A DNA stretch of 5,511 nucleotides from Alphaproteobacteria bacterium (GCA_020050695.1 JAGVKI010000263.1:1-5511), one strand, 5' to 3'. Shown: positions 1-5,242, counted from the first letter of the stretch. Notes: generated from the letters alone by a model not told the origin. Program-made: numbers and translations.

Positions 1-80
1 AGCGCCGCACGAAACGACGCAGGGACAGAAATTCTGCCCTTCTTGTCGATGCGGTTATGGTAGGTCGATAAAAATAGCAT
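1..80 (-). CDS. mraZ: MraZ, transcriptional regulator of the division and cell wall cluster (5' part only)
   Basis: Reading the minus strand from an ATG at 80-78 gives 26 codons that run off the left edge: MLFLSTYHNRIDKKGRISVP followed by ASFRAA. The segment NRIDKKGR-SVPASFR is the conserved start of MraZ, a SpoVT/AbrB-fold DNA-binding protein of about 150 residues that normally opens the dcw cluster (mraZ, mraW, fts and mur genes) and represses its own promoter. Only about a sixth of the gene is present, and the rest of the cluster would lie to the left. No in-frame start lies close upstream of this ATG, and the N-terminus fits the family, so I chose it. The ribosome-binding site is poor (GAG six bases upstream). 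A row of TGGG boxes upstream supports both the identity and autoregulation. Confidence 0.88.
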   Translation of the reverse strand, partial: MLFLSTYHNRIDKKGRISVPASFRAA

Positions 81-153
81 TTTGCGCTCAAGCTTGATTT
101 TCCTAACTTTTTTATCCTCATCACCAGTTATTACTTTGGCCGGCTGGTATTTA

Positions 154-188
154 ATGGGATAAAATGGGATACCATGGGTATATATGGG
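154..188 (+). promoter_or_regulatory. Four MraZ operator boxes at 10-bp period
   Basis: ATGGG occurs at 154, 164, 174 and 184, exactly 10 bp apart, with unrelated AT-rich five-base spacers. A degenerate TGGT sits in register one turn earlier (145-148). MraZ is known to bind TGGGN direct repeats separated by five bases upstream of mraZ, and this array matches that rule with one box more than the three usually described for E. coli. The boxes lie 74 to 108 bases before the mraZ start and just downstream of its candidate -10 box, a position suited to repression. They read TGGG on the strand opposite to mraZ coding. Confidence 0.8.
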
Positions 189-217
189 AGATTATTGATA
201 TTTCATGGGCGCGTCAA
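189..217 (-). promoter_or_regulatory. Candidate mraZ promoter
   Basis: On the minus strand TTGACG (217-212) is followed after 17 bases by TAATCT (194-189). The -35 matches five of six consensus bases. The -10 is weak and matches mainly at its first two and last positions. The predicted start of transcription falls inside the TGGG box array, which is where an autorepressor would act. The leader would be about 100 bases long. Confidence 0.5.
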
Positions 218-597
218 CCCTTTTATGGCCAACGGCACGCAGAGGCCTCTATAATACTGTATTAAAAAGATATTTATTAAAGTTATCCACAAAGCCCACC
301 CCTTCTGCCAAAACCAAAACCGACCAAGCCGCTGTACTAGAATATTGTTAAACAATGATTATTGAAAACCCCATGAGTAGCCTGCCTGGCTAACGTTTTG
401 ATCACACAATGCATGAACAACCTGGCCAGGGTATAGATATGTGCCCGCGAACCCGATGAGCACTCGGCAATAAAACAATCCCTGCAAATACTGAATGGAA
501 AACCAATAATTCATCCGTCACTGTTAGGTGCGGTGTATTGCTTTCCTACCGTATTTCATGCATTAGAGTGCGTATGCAATAATAGCAGGAACCCTGC
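218..597. other. Long intergenic region between mraZ and the FrhB-family gene
   Basis: No credible gene is found here on either strand; the longest ATG reading frames are under 20 codons. Besides the DnaA box, it holds three short inverted repeats: AGAGGCCTCT (241-250), ATTGTT-A-AACAAT (344-356) and CCTGGCCAGG (421-430). A perfect TATAAT on the plus strand (250-255) has TGGCCA 18 bases before it, but a transcript from there would have a leader of about 340 bases. No convincing promoter is seen close to the start at 598. No tRNA or other recognised RNA fold was found. Confidence 0.5.
283..291 (+). promoter_or_regulatory. Perfect DnaA box (TTATCCACA)
   Basis: TTATCCACA at 283-291 is the strongest form of the DnaA-binding consensus. 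It follows an AT-rich stretch (about 251-285) and lies roughly 65 bases upstream of the candidate mraZ -35. A one-mismatch copy, TTATCCTCA, is at 111-119. One perfect box is not enough to call an origin, so a regulatory role or chance are the likelier readings. Confidence 0.5.
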
Positions 598-1482
598 ATG
601 GCCGAAGTAAATGCACATTATGTAGCTTATTCTACAGACCCCATGATTCGGCAGGCAGCCAGCAGCGGTGGTTTCTGCAAGGCATTTCTATTATTCCTGC
701 TGGAAAGCGGCACCTGCGATTATGTGATCATGACGCGCATGAAAGCAGGCGCAACGTCGCCGGAATCCATCATTACCAATAGGCGCGAAGATATTCTTGC
801 CCGGAGTAATTCAATCTATGAATACTACAACCAGGTTGCCATCCTAACGCAGCTTGATCCCGCTAGCACCTATGCCTTCATTGGTCTGCCCTGTTTTGTA
901 CGGCATATTCGCCTGGAACAGGCCAAAGGCCGTTACGGCAATATCGTGCTGGCCATGGGGCTTTTCTGTAACCAGGCCCCTTCGCATAAATTCAAACACA
1001 AGCCTATCTCGGATGCGCACCTGCCTGCTGCGGAAGTAAACGAAATAGACTATCGCTGGGGCGGACAGGATAACCGCATTATGCTTCGGCGCCGGGATGG
1101 AACCATCGATACATCGCTTGGTTTCAGGGAAGTCTGGAGCCTATATAATTCCTCAAGCTTTCAGTATGCCCTGCCGGTATGCATGAAATGCGACCTGTTT
1201 GAAGCAGACATGGCTGATATATCCATTGGCGACCCGTGGCTCACTGAGTTCGCCTCCGCCGCGCAAGGCTATACGAAAATCATCTGCCGCAGTACGCAGG
1301 CTGCATTACTGGTTCGCTCCGCCGTTGATAAAGGATATATCGTGCTGCAGAGGGAACCTACCAATACAATTGCATACCGCACTTCCATTGCAGAAAAACA
1401 CTGGCGGCGGCGGCATCACAGAACAGCCAAACCCATTCTCTATATCAAAAGGCTACTGCGCCGTATCACCGGCAGCAACTGA
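598..1482 (+). CDS. FrhB/FdhB-family iron-sulfur flavoprotein (coenzyme F420 hydrogenase/dehydrogenase beta subunit-like)
   Basis: The protein has 294 residues. Residues 10-30 (AYSTDPMIRQAASSGGF) match the family N-terminal signature ending in SSGG. GLPC (96-99) and LFCNQAPS (122-129) correspond to the usual GTPC and CHGVPS motifs. CMKC (195-198) followed by ADISIGDPW (206-214) marks the C-terminal FrhB_FdhB domain. Cysteines 99, 124, 195 and 198 are plausible [4Fe-4S] ligands. Relatives pass electrons between FAD and F420, quinone or tetrapyrrole substrates, or sit in polysaccharide gene clusters. The substrate here is unknown. Many relatives carry an N-terminal ferredoxin domain, which is absent, and no hydrogenase or dehydrogenase partner is nearby. 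The C-terminus (268-290) is very basic. AGGA at 587-590, seven bases before the ATG, supports the start. The family call is firm but the reaction is not. Confidence 0.8.
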   Translation: MAEVNAHYVAYSTDPMIRQAASSGGFCKAFLLFLLESGTCDYVIMTRMKAGATSPESIITNRREDILARSNSIYEYYNQVAILTQLDPASTYAFIGLPCFVRHIRLEQAKGRYGNIVLAMGLFCNQAPSHKFKHKPISDAHLPAAEVNEIDYRWGGQDNRIMLRRRDGTIDTSLGFREVWSLYNSSSFQYALPVCMKCDLFEADMADISIGDPWLTEFASAAQGYTKIICRSTQAALLVRSAVDKGYIVLQREPTNTIAYRTSIAEKHWRRRHHRTAKPILYIKRLLRRITGSN

Positions 1483-1488
1483 ACAAAA

Positions 1489-1521
1489 AAATGGCCGGAG
1501 GAAAAATCCATCCGGCCATTT
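1489..1521. terminator. Bidirectional rho-independent terminator
   Basis: A perfect 11-bp inverted repeat (AAATGGCCGGA at 1489-1499, TCCGGCCATTT at 1511-1521) encloses a further GGA/TCC pairing with an AAAA loop and one bulged A. On the minus strand the stem is followed by a seven-T run, so it is a strong terminator for rpsD. On the plus strand it is followed by TTTGATTTT, a weaker tract, and lies just after the stop of the FrhB-family gene. The two convergent genes share it. Confidence 0.9.
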
Positions 1522-1559
1522 GATTTTCGTAGGCGGTTTTAAGGCCGCTTCACGCTCTA

Positions 1560-2177
1560 CTAGCGTGAATAGAATTCGATTACGAAGTTAGGCTGCATGA
1601 TAACCGGATATGGCACTTCAGCCAGTTTCGGCATGCGAACGAATTTGCCTTTCAGGGCTGCATTGTCGAATTCCAGATATTCAGGAACGCTACGTTCTGG
1701 ATTCTGTACGGTTTCGATAAGAACAGGAATCTGGCGGGATTTCTCACGCACTTCAACCACGTCGCCTTCTTTGATCTGCATGCTAGGAATATTTGCTTTG
1801 CGGCCGTTAACGCGTACGTGGCCATGGCTCACGAACTGACGGGCAGCAAATGGCGTAGGCACCATACCCATGCGGTATACAACGCTGTCCAGGCGGGACT
1901 CGAGCAGACCAATCAGGTTTTCACCCGTGTCACCCTTGCGGCGCAGTGCTTCTTTATAAATACGGCGGAACTGGCGCTCGGTGATGTTGCCATAATAGCC
2001 GCGCAGCTTCTGCTTTTCACGCAGCTGCGTGCCATAGTCAGACGTTTTTTTGCGCTTGGCAATACCGTGCTGGCCGGGAGCGTAGCCACGCTTGTTGAAC
2101 GGGTCTTTAGCATTGCCCCAGAGGCTTACGCCCAGGCGGCGGCTAATTTTATATTTGCAATCGATACGTTTGGTCAC
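1560..2177 (-). CDS. rpsD: 30S ribosomal protein S4
   Basis: S4 is a primary 16S rRNA-binding protein that nucleates assembly of the small-subunit body. The 205 residues are the normal full length. The N-terminal part (about 1-93) contains RRLGVSLWG and APGQHG, and the S4 RNA-binding domain (about 94-156) contains [26 protein letters not shown] and KEGDVVEV. The protein ends in the typical FVIEFYSR. Only one cysteine (C7) is present, so it is the zinc-free form. Translation starts at GTG (2177-2175), since [10 protein letters not shown] aligns with other alphaproteobacterial S4 starts; a weak AGGTAGAG lies upstream. The gene appears monocistronic with its own promoter and terminator, which fits alphaproteobacteria, where rpsD usually lies outside the alpha operon. 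Confidence 0.98.
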   Translation of the reverse strand: MTKRIDCKYKISRRLGVSLWGNAKDPFNKRGYAPGQHGIAKRKKTSDYGTQLREKQKLRGYYGNITERQFRRIYKEALRRKGDTGENLIGLLESRLDSVVYRMGMVPTPFAARQFVSHGHVRVNGRKANIPSMQIKEGDVVEVREKSRQIPVLIETVQNPERSVPEYLEFDNAALKGKFVRMPKLAEVPYPVIMQPNFVIEFYSR

Positions 2178-2216
2178 GTCACTCTACCTAGATTATGAAT
2201 TTTTATAGGGAGTGGC

Positions 2217-2244
2217 AATATACAGCGTAACAAACCGCTGTCAA
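2217..2244 (-). promoter_or_regulatory. rpsD promoter
   Basis: On the minus strand TTGACA (2244-2239) and TATATT (2222-2217) are separated by 16 bases. This is a perfect -35 and a five-of-six -10, the best sigma-70-type promoter in the window, as expected for a ribosomal protein gene. Transcription would begin about 30 bases before the GTG start. A perfect dyad, CAATGA-CAAA-TCATTG (2242-2257), overlaps the -35 edge. Confidence 0.8.
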
Positions 2245-2340
2245 TGACAAATCATTGGGGGAATATGCGTATTATTTCGGGGAAAAAATGATTTAAAAAT
2301 ACTGGGTTTTTCTAGGCGCTTACGGGGCTATCGGGCGATG

Positions 2341-2886
2341 TTATCGCGCCATGCCGATGCTGCCCAGATCCTGAACAGGGCGACCGTCGACATCCGGCGC
2401 TTCCGGACTAACTGCCATGCCCGTTGCCCTGCCGCCACTGCGTCCTGAAAGGTAGCGCTGCGCGTGAGTGCCTTCCACTAAAGGCTGGCCCATGAGGGTT
2501 TCCTGGCCGGAAGCAGCCATCTCCATCTGCGGAGGAATCAGCCCCATTTCAGTATAGGGGTCAAGCGGGGTGATTGGTTTTTGTTCTGGTTCAGGAGACT
2601 GGCGATTGTCGCGGAATGAACCAACAATGGAACTAAGCGCATAGGCGCCGGCAGCAAGGCCGCCTACGATCAGCGCTCCCTTACCTGCTACTTTCAGACT
2701 CTTTTTTACCGTGGAACCAACAAAAGAAGCGGTAGCATTTAATGGTTTGGCGACTGTAGGCCCGACATACGTATTAAATGGTTTGGCAATAGTAGGTCCG
2801 GCAACCGCAGCAAACGGCTTATCCAGCCAATCCAAACCTGGAATGCGCATGTCTAATAAGCGGTTTCCTGTAACTAATGTCGGCAT
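2341..2886 (-). CDS. Protein A: unknown single-membrane-segment protein with 12-residue repeats and MGQ-VEG motif
   Basis: I do not recognise this 181-residue protein. Residues 23-34 and 35-46 form two tandem 12-residue repeats (KPF-x3-x-GPT[IV]A), with a degenerate third starting at 47. One hydrophobic, glycine-spaced segment (about 70-89) could cross or sit in the membrane; no signal peptidase site or lipobox is seen. A proline- and charge-rich linker (92-120) follows. The tail carries QETLMGQPLVEGTHAQ (128-143), matched by protein B, and MAVSPE (157-162), resembling protein C. The gene starts 26 bases after the stop of B on the same strand with only a weak ribosome-binding site, so it is probably cotranscribed with B. 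No clear terminator follows. Coding confidence is high and function unknown. Confidence 0.8.
   Translation of the reverse strand: MPTLVTGNRLLDMRIPGLDWLDKPFAAVAGPTIAKPFNTYVGPTVAKPLNATASFVGSTVKKSLKVAGKGALIVGGLAAGAYALSSIVGSFRDNRQSPEPEQKPITPLDPYTEMGLIPPQMEMAASGQETLMGQPLVEGTHAQRYLSGRSGGRATGMAVSPEAPDVDGRPVQDLGSIGMAR
2741..2812 (-). repeat. Tandem 36-nt repeat inside gene A (2 units)
   Basis: Units 2741-2776 and 2777-2812 both begin AATGGTTTGGC on the plus strand and share GTAGG-CC at the same offset. Each encodes one 12-residue repeat of protein A. A degenerate third copy begins AACGGCTTA at 2813 on the plus strand; the extra protein-level repeat lies on the other side, towards 2704. The unit is a codon multiple, consistent with in-frame duplication. 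Confidence 0.8.
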
Positions 2887-2912
2887 TTCAAACTTTCTTT
2901 GACTCTAAGCGA

Positions 2913-3563
2913 TTAGCCTACCTGCGGACTTGCTTCAGCAGCCTGTTCCTTCTGGTGGGCTACCATATCCGTTTTGGTGGCGTGATGCTGATGACCAGCG
3001 CGGGCCAGCTGCTGTACATGCTTACCTTCAACGGGTGCCTGGCCCATCATCGTATTCTGTGTATGGGTATTCTGGTGATGGGTTGCAGCCTGCTGCTGTA
3101 ATTCCTGCTGGATGCGCTGGACAGCAAATGCCTGGCCTTCCTGGAAACCAACCTGGTAGCCCTGCTGCAGGCCCTGGTTAGCAACCAGCGAACGCTCTTC
3201 AGCGGTAGCACGCTGGCTCGCCATCTGTTGATTCTGGTATGCAGCTTTTTCTTCGCTGATTTTATTTGCGCCATGGCCAAGACCAAGCAAACCGCCAACT
3301 GCGGCCAATGCACCGGAAATACCAAGGCCAATCGGCGTGAGCGCCAGCGCTCCACCACCTACGCCGCCAAGGCCGGCGCCTACGATAGCTGCACCAATAA
3401 CTGCCGCTGTGCCTACACCCGACAGCATGACCCCGCCGATCACTGCACCCAAGATGGCTCCCATGACAGGAATTGCCAAAGCACCGACAGCAGCGCCTTT
3501 AGCTGCTTCCCAGGTGCCTGTTACCAGTTCGCTGCCTGTATTGTGATTAATCGGTTTAGCCAT
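2913..3563 (-). CDS. Protein B: unknown glycine-zipper membrane protein with His/Gln-rich tail and MGQ-VEG motif
   Basis: I do not recognise this 216-residue protein. Residues 22-97 are hydrophobic and very rich in Gly and Ala, enough for about three membrane segments of glycine-zipper type. Such stretches occur in several unrelated families, so they do not fix a function. Residues 100-160 are polar and Gln-rich and may be helical. The tail from 162 to 203 has eight histidines, a possible metal- or pH-sensing region. It contains QNTMMGQAPVEGKHVQ (169-184), the motif shared with protein A. No signal peptide or lipobox is visible. AGGA seven bases before the ATG gives a good start. The gene has its own candidate promoter, very like that of C, and is followed 26 bases later by A. 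Confidence 0.82.
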   Translation of the reverse strand: MAKPINHNTGSELVTGTWEAAKGAAVGALAIPVMGAILGAVIGGVMLSGVGTAAVIGAAIVGAGLGGVGGGALALTPIGLGISGALAAVGGLLGLGHGANKISEEKAAYQNQQMASQRATAEERSLVANQGLQQGYQVGFQEGQAFAVQRIQQELQQQAATHHQNTHTQNTMMGQAPVEGKHVQQLARAGHQHHATKTDMVAHQKEQAAEASPQVG

Positions 3564-3609
3564 AAAATTATCCTGTTTTCACAAATGTTTAGTATGCATC
3601 TATGTTGCC

Positions 3610-3653
3610 ATTATGCCACTTAGAGCCATACAAACAAGTTAAGGTTTTATTAC
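3610..3653 (-). promoter_or_regulatory. Promoter of gene B with conserved CtrA-like element
   Basis: On the minus strand the element GTAATAAAACCTTAA (3653-3639) precedes TTGTTT (-35, 3637-3632), a 16-base spacer and CATAAT (-10, 3615-3610) with an upstream TGG that resembles an extended -10. The same arrangement, at the same offsets, lies upstream of gene C. GTAA-N7-TTAA differs by one base from the CtrA recognition pattern TTAA-N7-TTAA, and such sites often overlap or abut the -35. The promoter call rests mainly on this conservation. Confidence 0.55.
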
Positions 3654-3679
3654 AGGCCTTATTTTCGTAAGGATTCCTG
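3653..3679 (-). terminator. Hairpin after gene C, possible weak terminator
   Basis: On the minus strand CAGG-AAT-CCTTA, a six-base loop and TAAGG-CCTG form a nine-pair stem with a three-base bulge, starting 16 bases after the stop of C. The following bases (TAATAAAACC) are not a U-rich tract, so it may only attenuate or protect the transcript 3' end. It abuts the conserved element upstream of B. Confidence 0.4.
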
Positions 3680-3694
3680 CTAACCCTCTGCCTT

Positions 3695-4336
3695 TTAAGC
3701 CATCTGCCTGCCGGTACTCATGCCACGCGGCAACGAATCCGGAGACACACCCATAGCCTGCGCCTGGCGAGCCAGGTTCATACGCGACATTTCATGACGC
3801 ATACCCATAGCCTCGCGGCGCTCCTGACGCATTTCATTGCGTTCGTAATTATCTACCAGCTGCTGCTTTTTCTTTTCGTTTGCTTCACCCGAGTTCAGCA
3901 AACCGCTCACAATACCAATCGCAGCGCCACCTATGGCACCAGCAATAAGGCCGCCAACAATACCGCCGGGAATAATTGCCGCCACAGCACCCAATCCTAC
4001 CGCTTTAAGGGTACCACCAACAATAGTTGATGCAAGAGTGCCGCCCAGCCAGGAGCCGCCAAGACCAAGCAAACCGCCGCCAGCCGCCCCCACAAGTCCG
4101 CCTACGGCTGTACCAACACCTGGAAACAGAAGCGTTCCTGCGCCTGCCGCAATTACACCGCCAGCAATGGCACCACCTACCACACCAACACCAGAGGCCA
4201 GAGCCATACCGCCGCCAATGACGGCAAGGCCAATCAGGCCCCACTTAAGCGCGCCCATAACGGTTGATTTGACTGTTTCAGAGACACCGCTGTAATTTTT
4301 CAGTGCCGGATGCTCTGCATTTTCATCTTGTGCCAT
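3695..4336 (-). CDS. Protein C: unknown glycine-rich multi-segment membrane protein with basic helical tail
   Basis: I do not recognise this 213-residue protein. After a polar N-terminus (1-26), residues 27-148 are hydrophobic with many GxxxG-type spacings (for example VGGAIAGG, GGIVGGLIAG), sufficient for four or five membrane segments. Residues 151-195 are rich in Glu, Lys, Arg and Met and are probably helical. The end contains MGVSPD (195-200), resembling MAVSPE in protein A. No lipobox or signal peptide is seen, so similarity to the rickettsial 17-kDa antigen type of glycine zipper is only compositional. AGGA eight bases before the ATG supports the start. It has a promoter of the same design as B. 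It could be a membrane scaffold, a pore-forming protein or a secreted membrane-inserting protein; the sequence does not decide. Confidence 0.82.
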   Translation of the reverse strand: MAQDENAEHPALKNYSGVSETVKSTVMGALKWGLIGLAVIGGGMALASGVGVVGGAIAGGVIAAGAGTLLFPGVGTAVGGLVGAAGGGLLGLGGSWLGGTLASTIVGGTLKAVGLGAVAAIIPGGIVGGLIAGAIGGAAIGIVSGLLNSGEANEKKKQQLVDNYERNEMRQERREAMGMRHEMSRMNLARQAQAMGVSPDSLPRGMSTGRQMA

Positions 4337-4386
4337 ACTTGTTATCCTGTTTTTCTAATTAATGGCTGCTCTATTTATAGTCTTAA

Positions 4387-4430
4387 ATATTACATAGTAA
4401 GGGGATTTTACCAAATTAAGCTTTTATTAC
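4387..4430 (-). promoter_or_regulatory. Promoter of gene C with conserved CtrA-like element
   Basis: On the minus strand GTAATAAAAGCTTAA (4430-4416) precedes TTGGTA (-35, 4414-4409), a 16-base spacer and TAATAT (-10, 4392-4387). The element differs at one of 15 bases from the one before gene B, and both hexamers lie at the same distances from it. The start codon lies 80 bases beyond the element here and 76 in B. Confidence 0.55.
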
Positions 4431-4508
4431 TCCCCGAAATTGATTGGGTCACTTGTGTTACACAGCAAATAACCATTTGTAAAAAATATAAAAATCTATA
4501 CTCCTGCG

Positions 4509-5180
4509 TTAGGTAAGCGACCTGCCACCACCCATTGGAAACATGCCGGGTGTACTGCCAGGATTTAGCGGATTTGACGAATCCGGGGTCATCATATTCG
4601 ATACAAGCCCCTTCGATACAAGCCCTAAAACTCCACGCTTACCGGGATCATGAATATCACGACCCACGCCTTCCATAGGCGTCAGCAAATATGCAGCCTC
4701 ATCAATGACAGCCACCACTTCCCTGTAGGTATCGCGCGCTTCCGCCTCACGTTTTTCAGCATCTTCACGGTCTTTGGCCTGCTGATCTTTGGCCTGCTGT
4801 TCTTCAGTCGCCTTGAGTTCATCAAGCTTTTTCAGCGCATCCTGCGCAGCCATGAGCGGGTCTGCGTTTGCAGGCATGGTGCCGAGCACCTGATTGATTT
4901 CCTGGTCACTGACGCCCTGCATACGCATTTCGTTGATCTTGCTGTCGACTTCTGCAAGCACCCCGGCTGTTTCTTTTTCTTTCGGGTTTAAATTTTCAAG
5001 GCTTTTAGAAAGACGTATCGCCTCAACCAGTGAGGTTGCGCCTGTAAGGCGGTTCCTGCCTGACATGTCACTATTGTCGGGCTGTCCGTCACCATCGGAA
5101 TCGTTACGATTATCTGGGCGATTATCTGGACGCATATCTGTACGTACCTGATCGTTGCGAACCGTTTCTTCATCTGCCAT
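4509..5180 (-). CDS. Protein D: unknown soluble charged protein with Asp-rich motif and coiled coil
   Basis: I do not recognise this 223-residue protein. It has no membrane segment or signal peptide. The N-terminus (17-38) contains RPDN twice, then NDSDGDGQPDNSD (26-38), which fits the DxDGDGxxDxxD calcium-binding loop pattern of thrombospondin type-3-like repeats. Residues 44-110 look helical. Residues 112-157 are strongly charged and Ala/Gln/Glu/Lys-rich, a probable coiled coil, including the duplicated DQQAK. The C-terminal part has GLVSKGLVSN (186-195) and ends Gly/Pro/Met-rich. AGGA seven bases before the ATG supports the start. It lies 172 bases upstream of gene C on the same strand, with its own candidate promoter. 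It could be a cytoplasmic partner of A-C, but that rests on position only. Confidence 0.8.
   Translation of the reverse strand: MADEETVRNDQVRTDMRPDNRPDNRNDSDGDGQPDNSDMSGRNRLTGATSLVEAIRLSKSLENLNPKEKETAGVLAEVDSKINEMRMQGVSDQEINQVLGTMPANADPLMAAQDALKKLDELKATEEQQAKDQQAKDREDAEKREAEARDTYREVVAVIDEAAYLLTPMEGVGRDIHDPGKRGVLGLVSKGLVSNMMTPDSSNPLNPGSTPGMFPMGGGRSLT
4597..4626 (-). repeat. Tandem 15-nt duplication in gene D (GLVSK/GLVSN)
   Basis: On the plus strand, TTCGATACAAGCCC starts at 4597 and again at 4612, followed by C and T respectively. The copies encode GLVSN and GLVSK. The near-perfect DNA identity suggests a recent in-frame duplication. Confidence 0.85.
4771..4800 (-). repeat. Tandem 15-nt duplication in gene D (DQQAK repeat)
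   Basis: On the plus strand, TCTTTGGCCTGCTG occurs at 4771 and 4786, each followed by one differing base. The copies lengthen the predicted coiled coil by five residues. Confidence 0.85.
5107..5130 (-). repeat. Tandem 12-nt duplication in gene D (RPDN repeat)
   Basis: On the plus strand, CGATTATCTGG at 5107 and 5119 forms two 12-base units with one difference, encoding RPDN twice. A degenerate third unit, CGCATATCTG, follows at 5131. Confidence 0.8.
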
Positions 5181-5213
5181 AACATCATCCTGGCTATAGG
5201 TTTTCTACCTTAT

Positions 5214-5242
5214 ATCATACATGGTATGGCAAAGCGCCTCAA
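5214..5242 (-). promoter_or_regulatory. Candidate promoter of gene D
   Basis: On the minus strand TTGAGG (5242-5237) and TATGAT (5219-5214) are 17 bases apart, matching four and five of six consensus bases. An alternative pair, TTGTCA and TACCAT, starts about six bases upstream, also with a 17-base spacer. An AT-rich tract with the palindrome AAATATATATTT (5261-5272) lies upstream and could act as an UP element. Confidence 0.45.

Noticed and set aside
262..280. Two TTAA half-sites upstream of mraZ as a CtrA box
   Set aside because: They are separated by 11 bases, not the seven required, in a generally AT-rich stretch.
250..350. Replication origin around the DnaA box
   Set aside because: Only one perfect box is present, with no cluster of boxes, no 13-mer repeats and no typical origin neighbours such as dnaA or hemE.
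1818..2198. Plus-strand 126-codon reading frame opposite rpsD
   Set aside because: It lies entirely over the unmistakable rpsD coding sequence on the other strand.
3228..3623. Plus-strand 131-codon reading frame opposite gene B
   Set aside because: Its composition is a shadow of the Gly/Ala-rich minus-strand gene; gene B has a good ribosome-binding site, a promoter and a motif shared with A.
3695..4336. Protein C as a 17-kDa surface-antigen-type glycine-zipper lipoprotein
   Set aside because: There is no signal peptide or lipobox cysteine, and the hydrophobic section is far longer than in that family; the resemblance is compositional.
4401..4435. GGGGA/TCCCC pair as a terminator hairpin after gene D
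   Set aside because: Only five pairs enclose a 25-base loop that contains the conserved gene C promoter element, with no following U tract.
4650..4991. Plus-strand 113-codon reading frame opposite gene D
   Set aside because: It is the antisense of the charged coiled-coil region and has no ribosome-binding site or family match.
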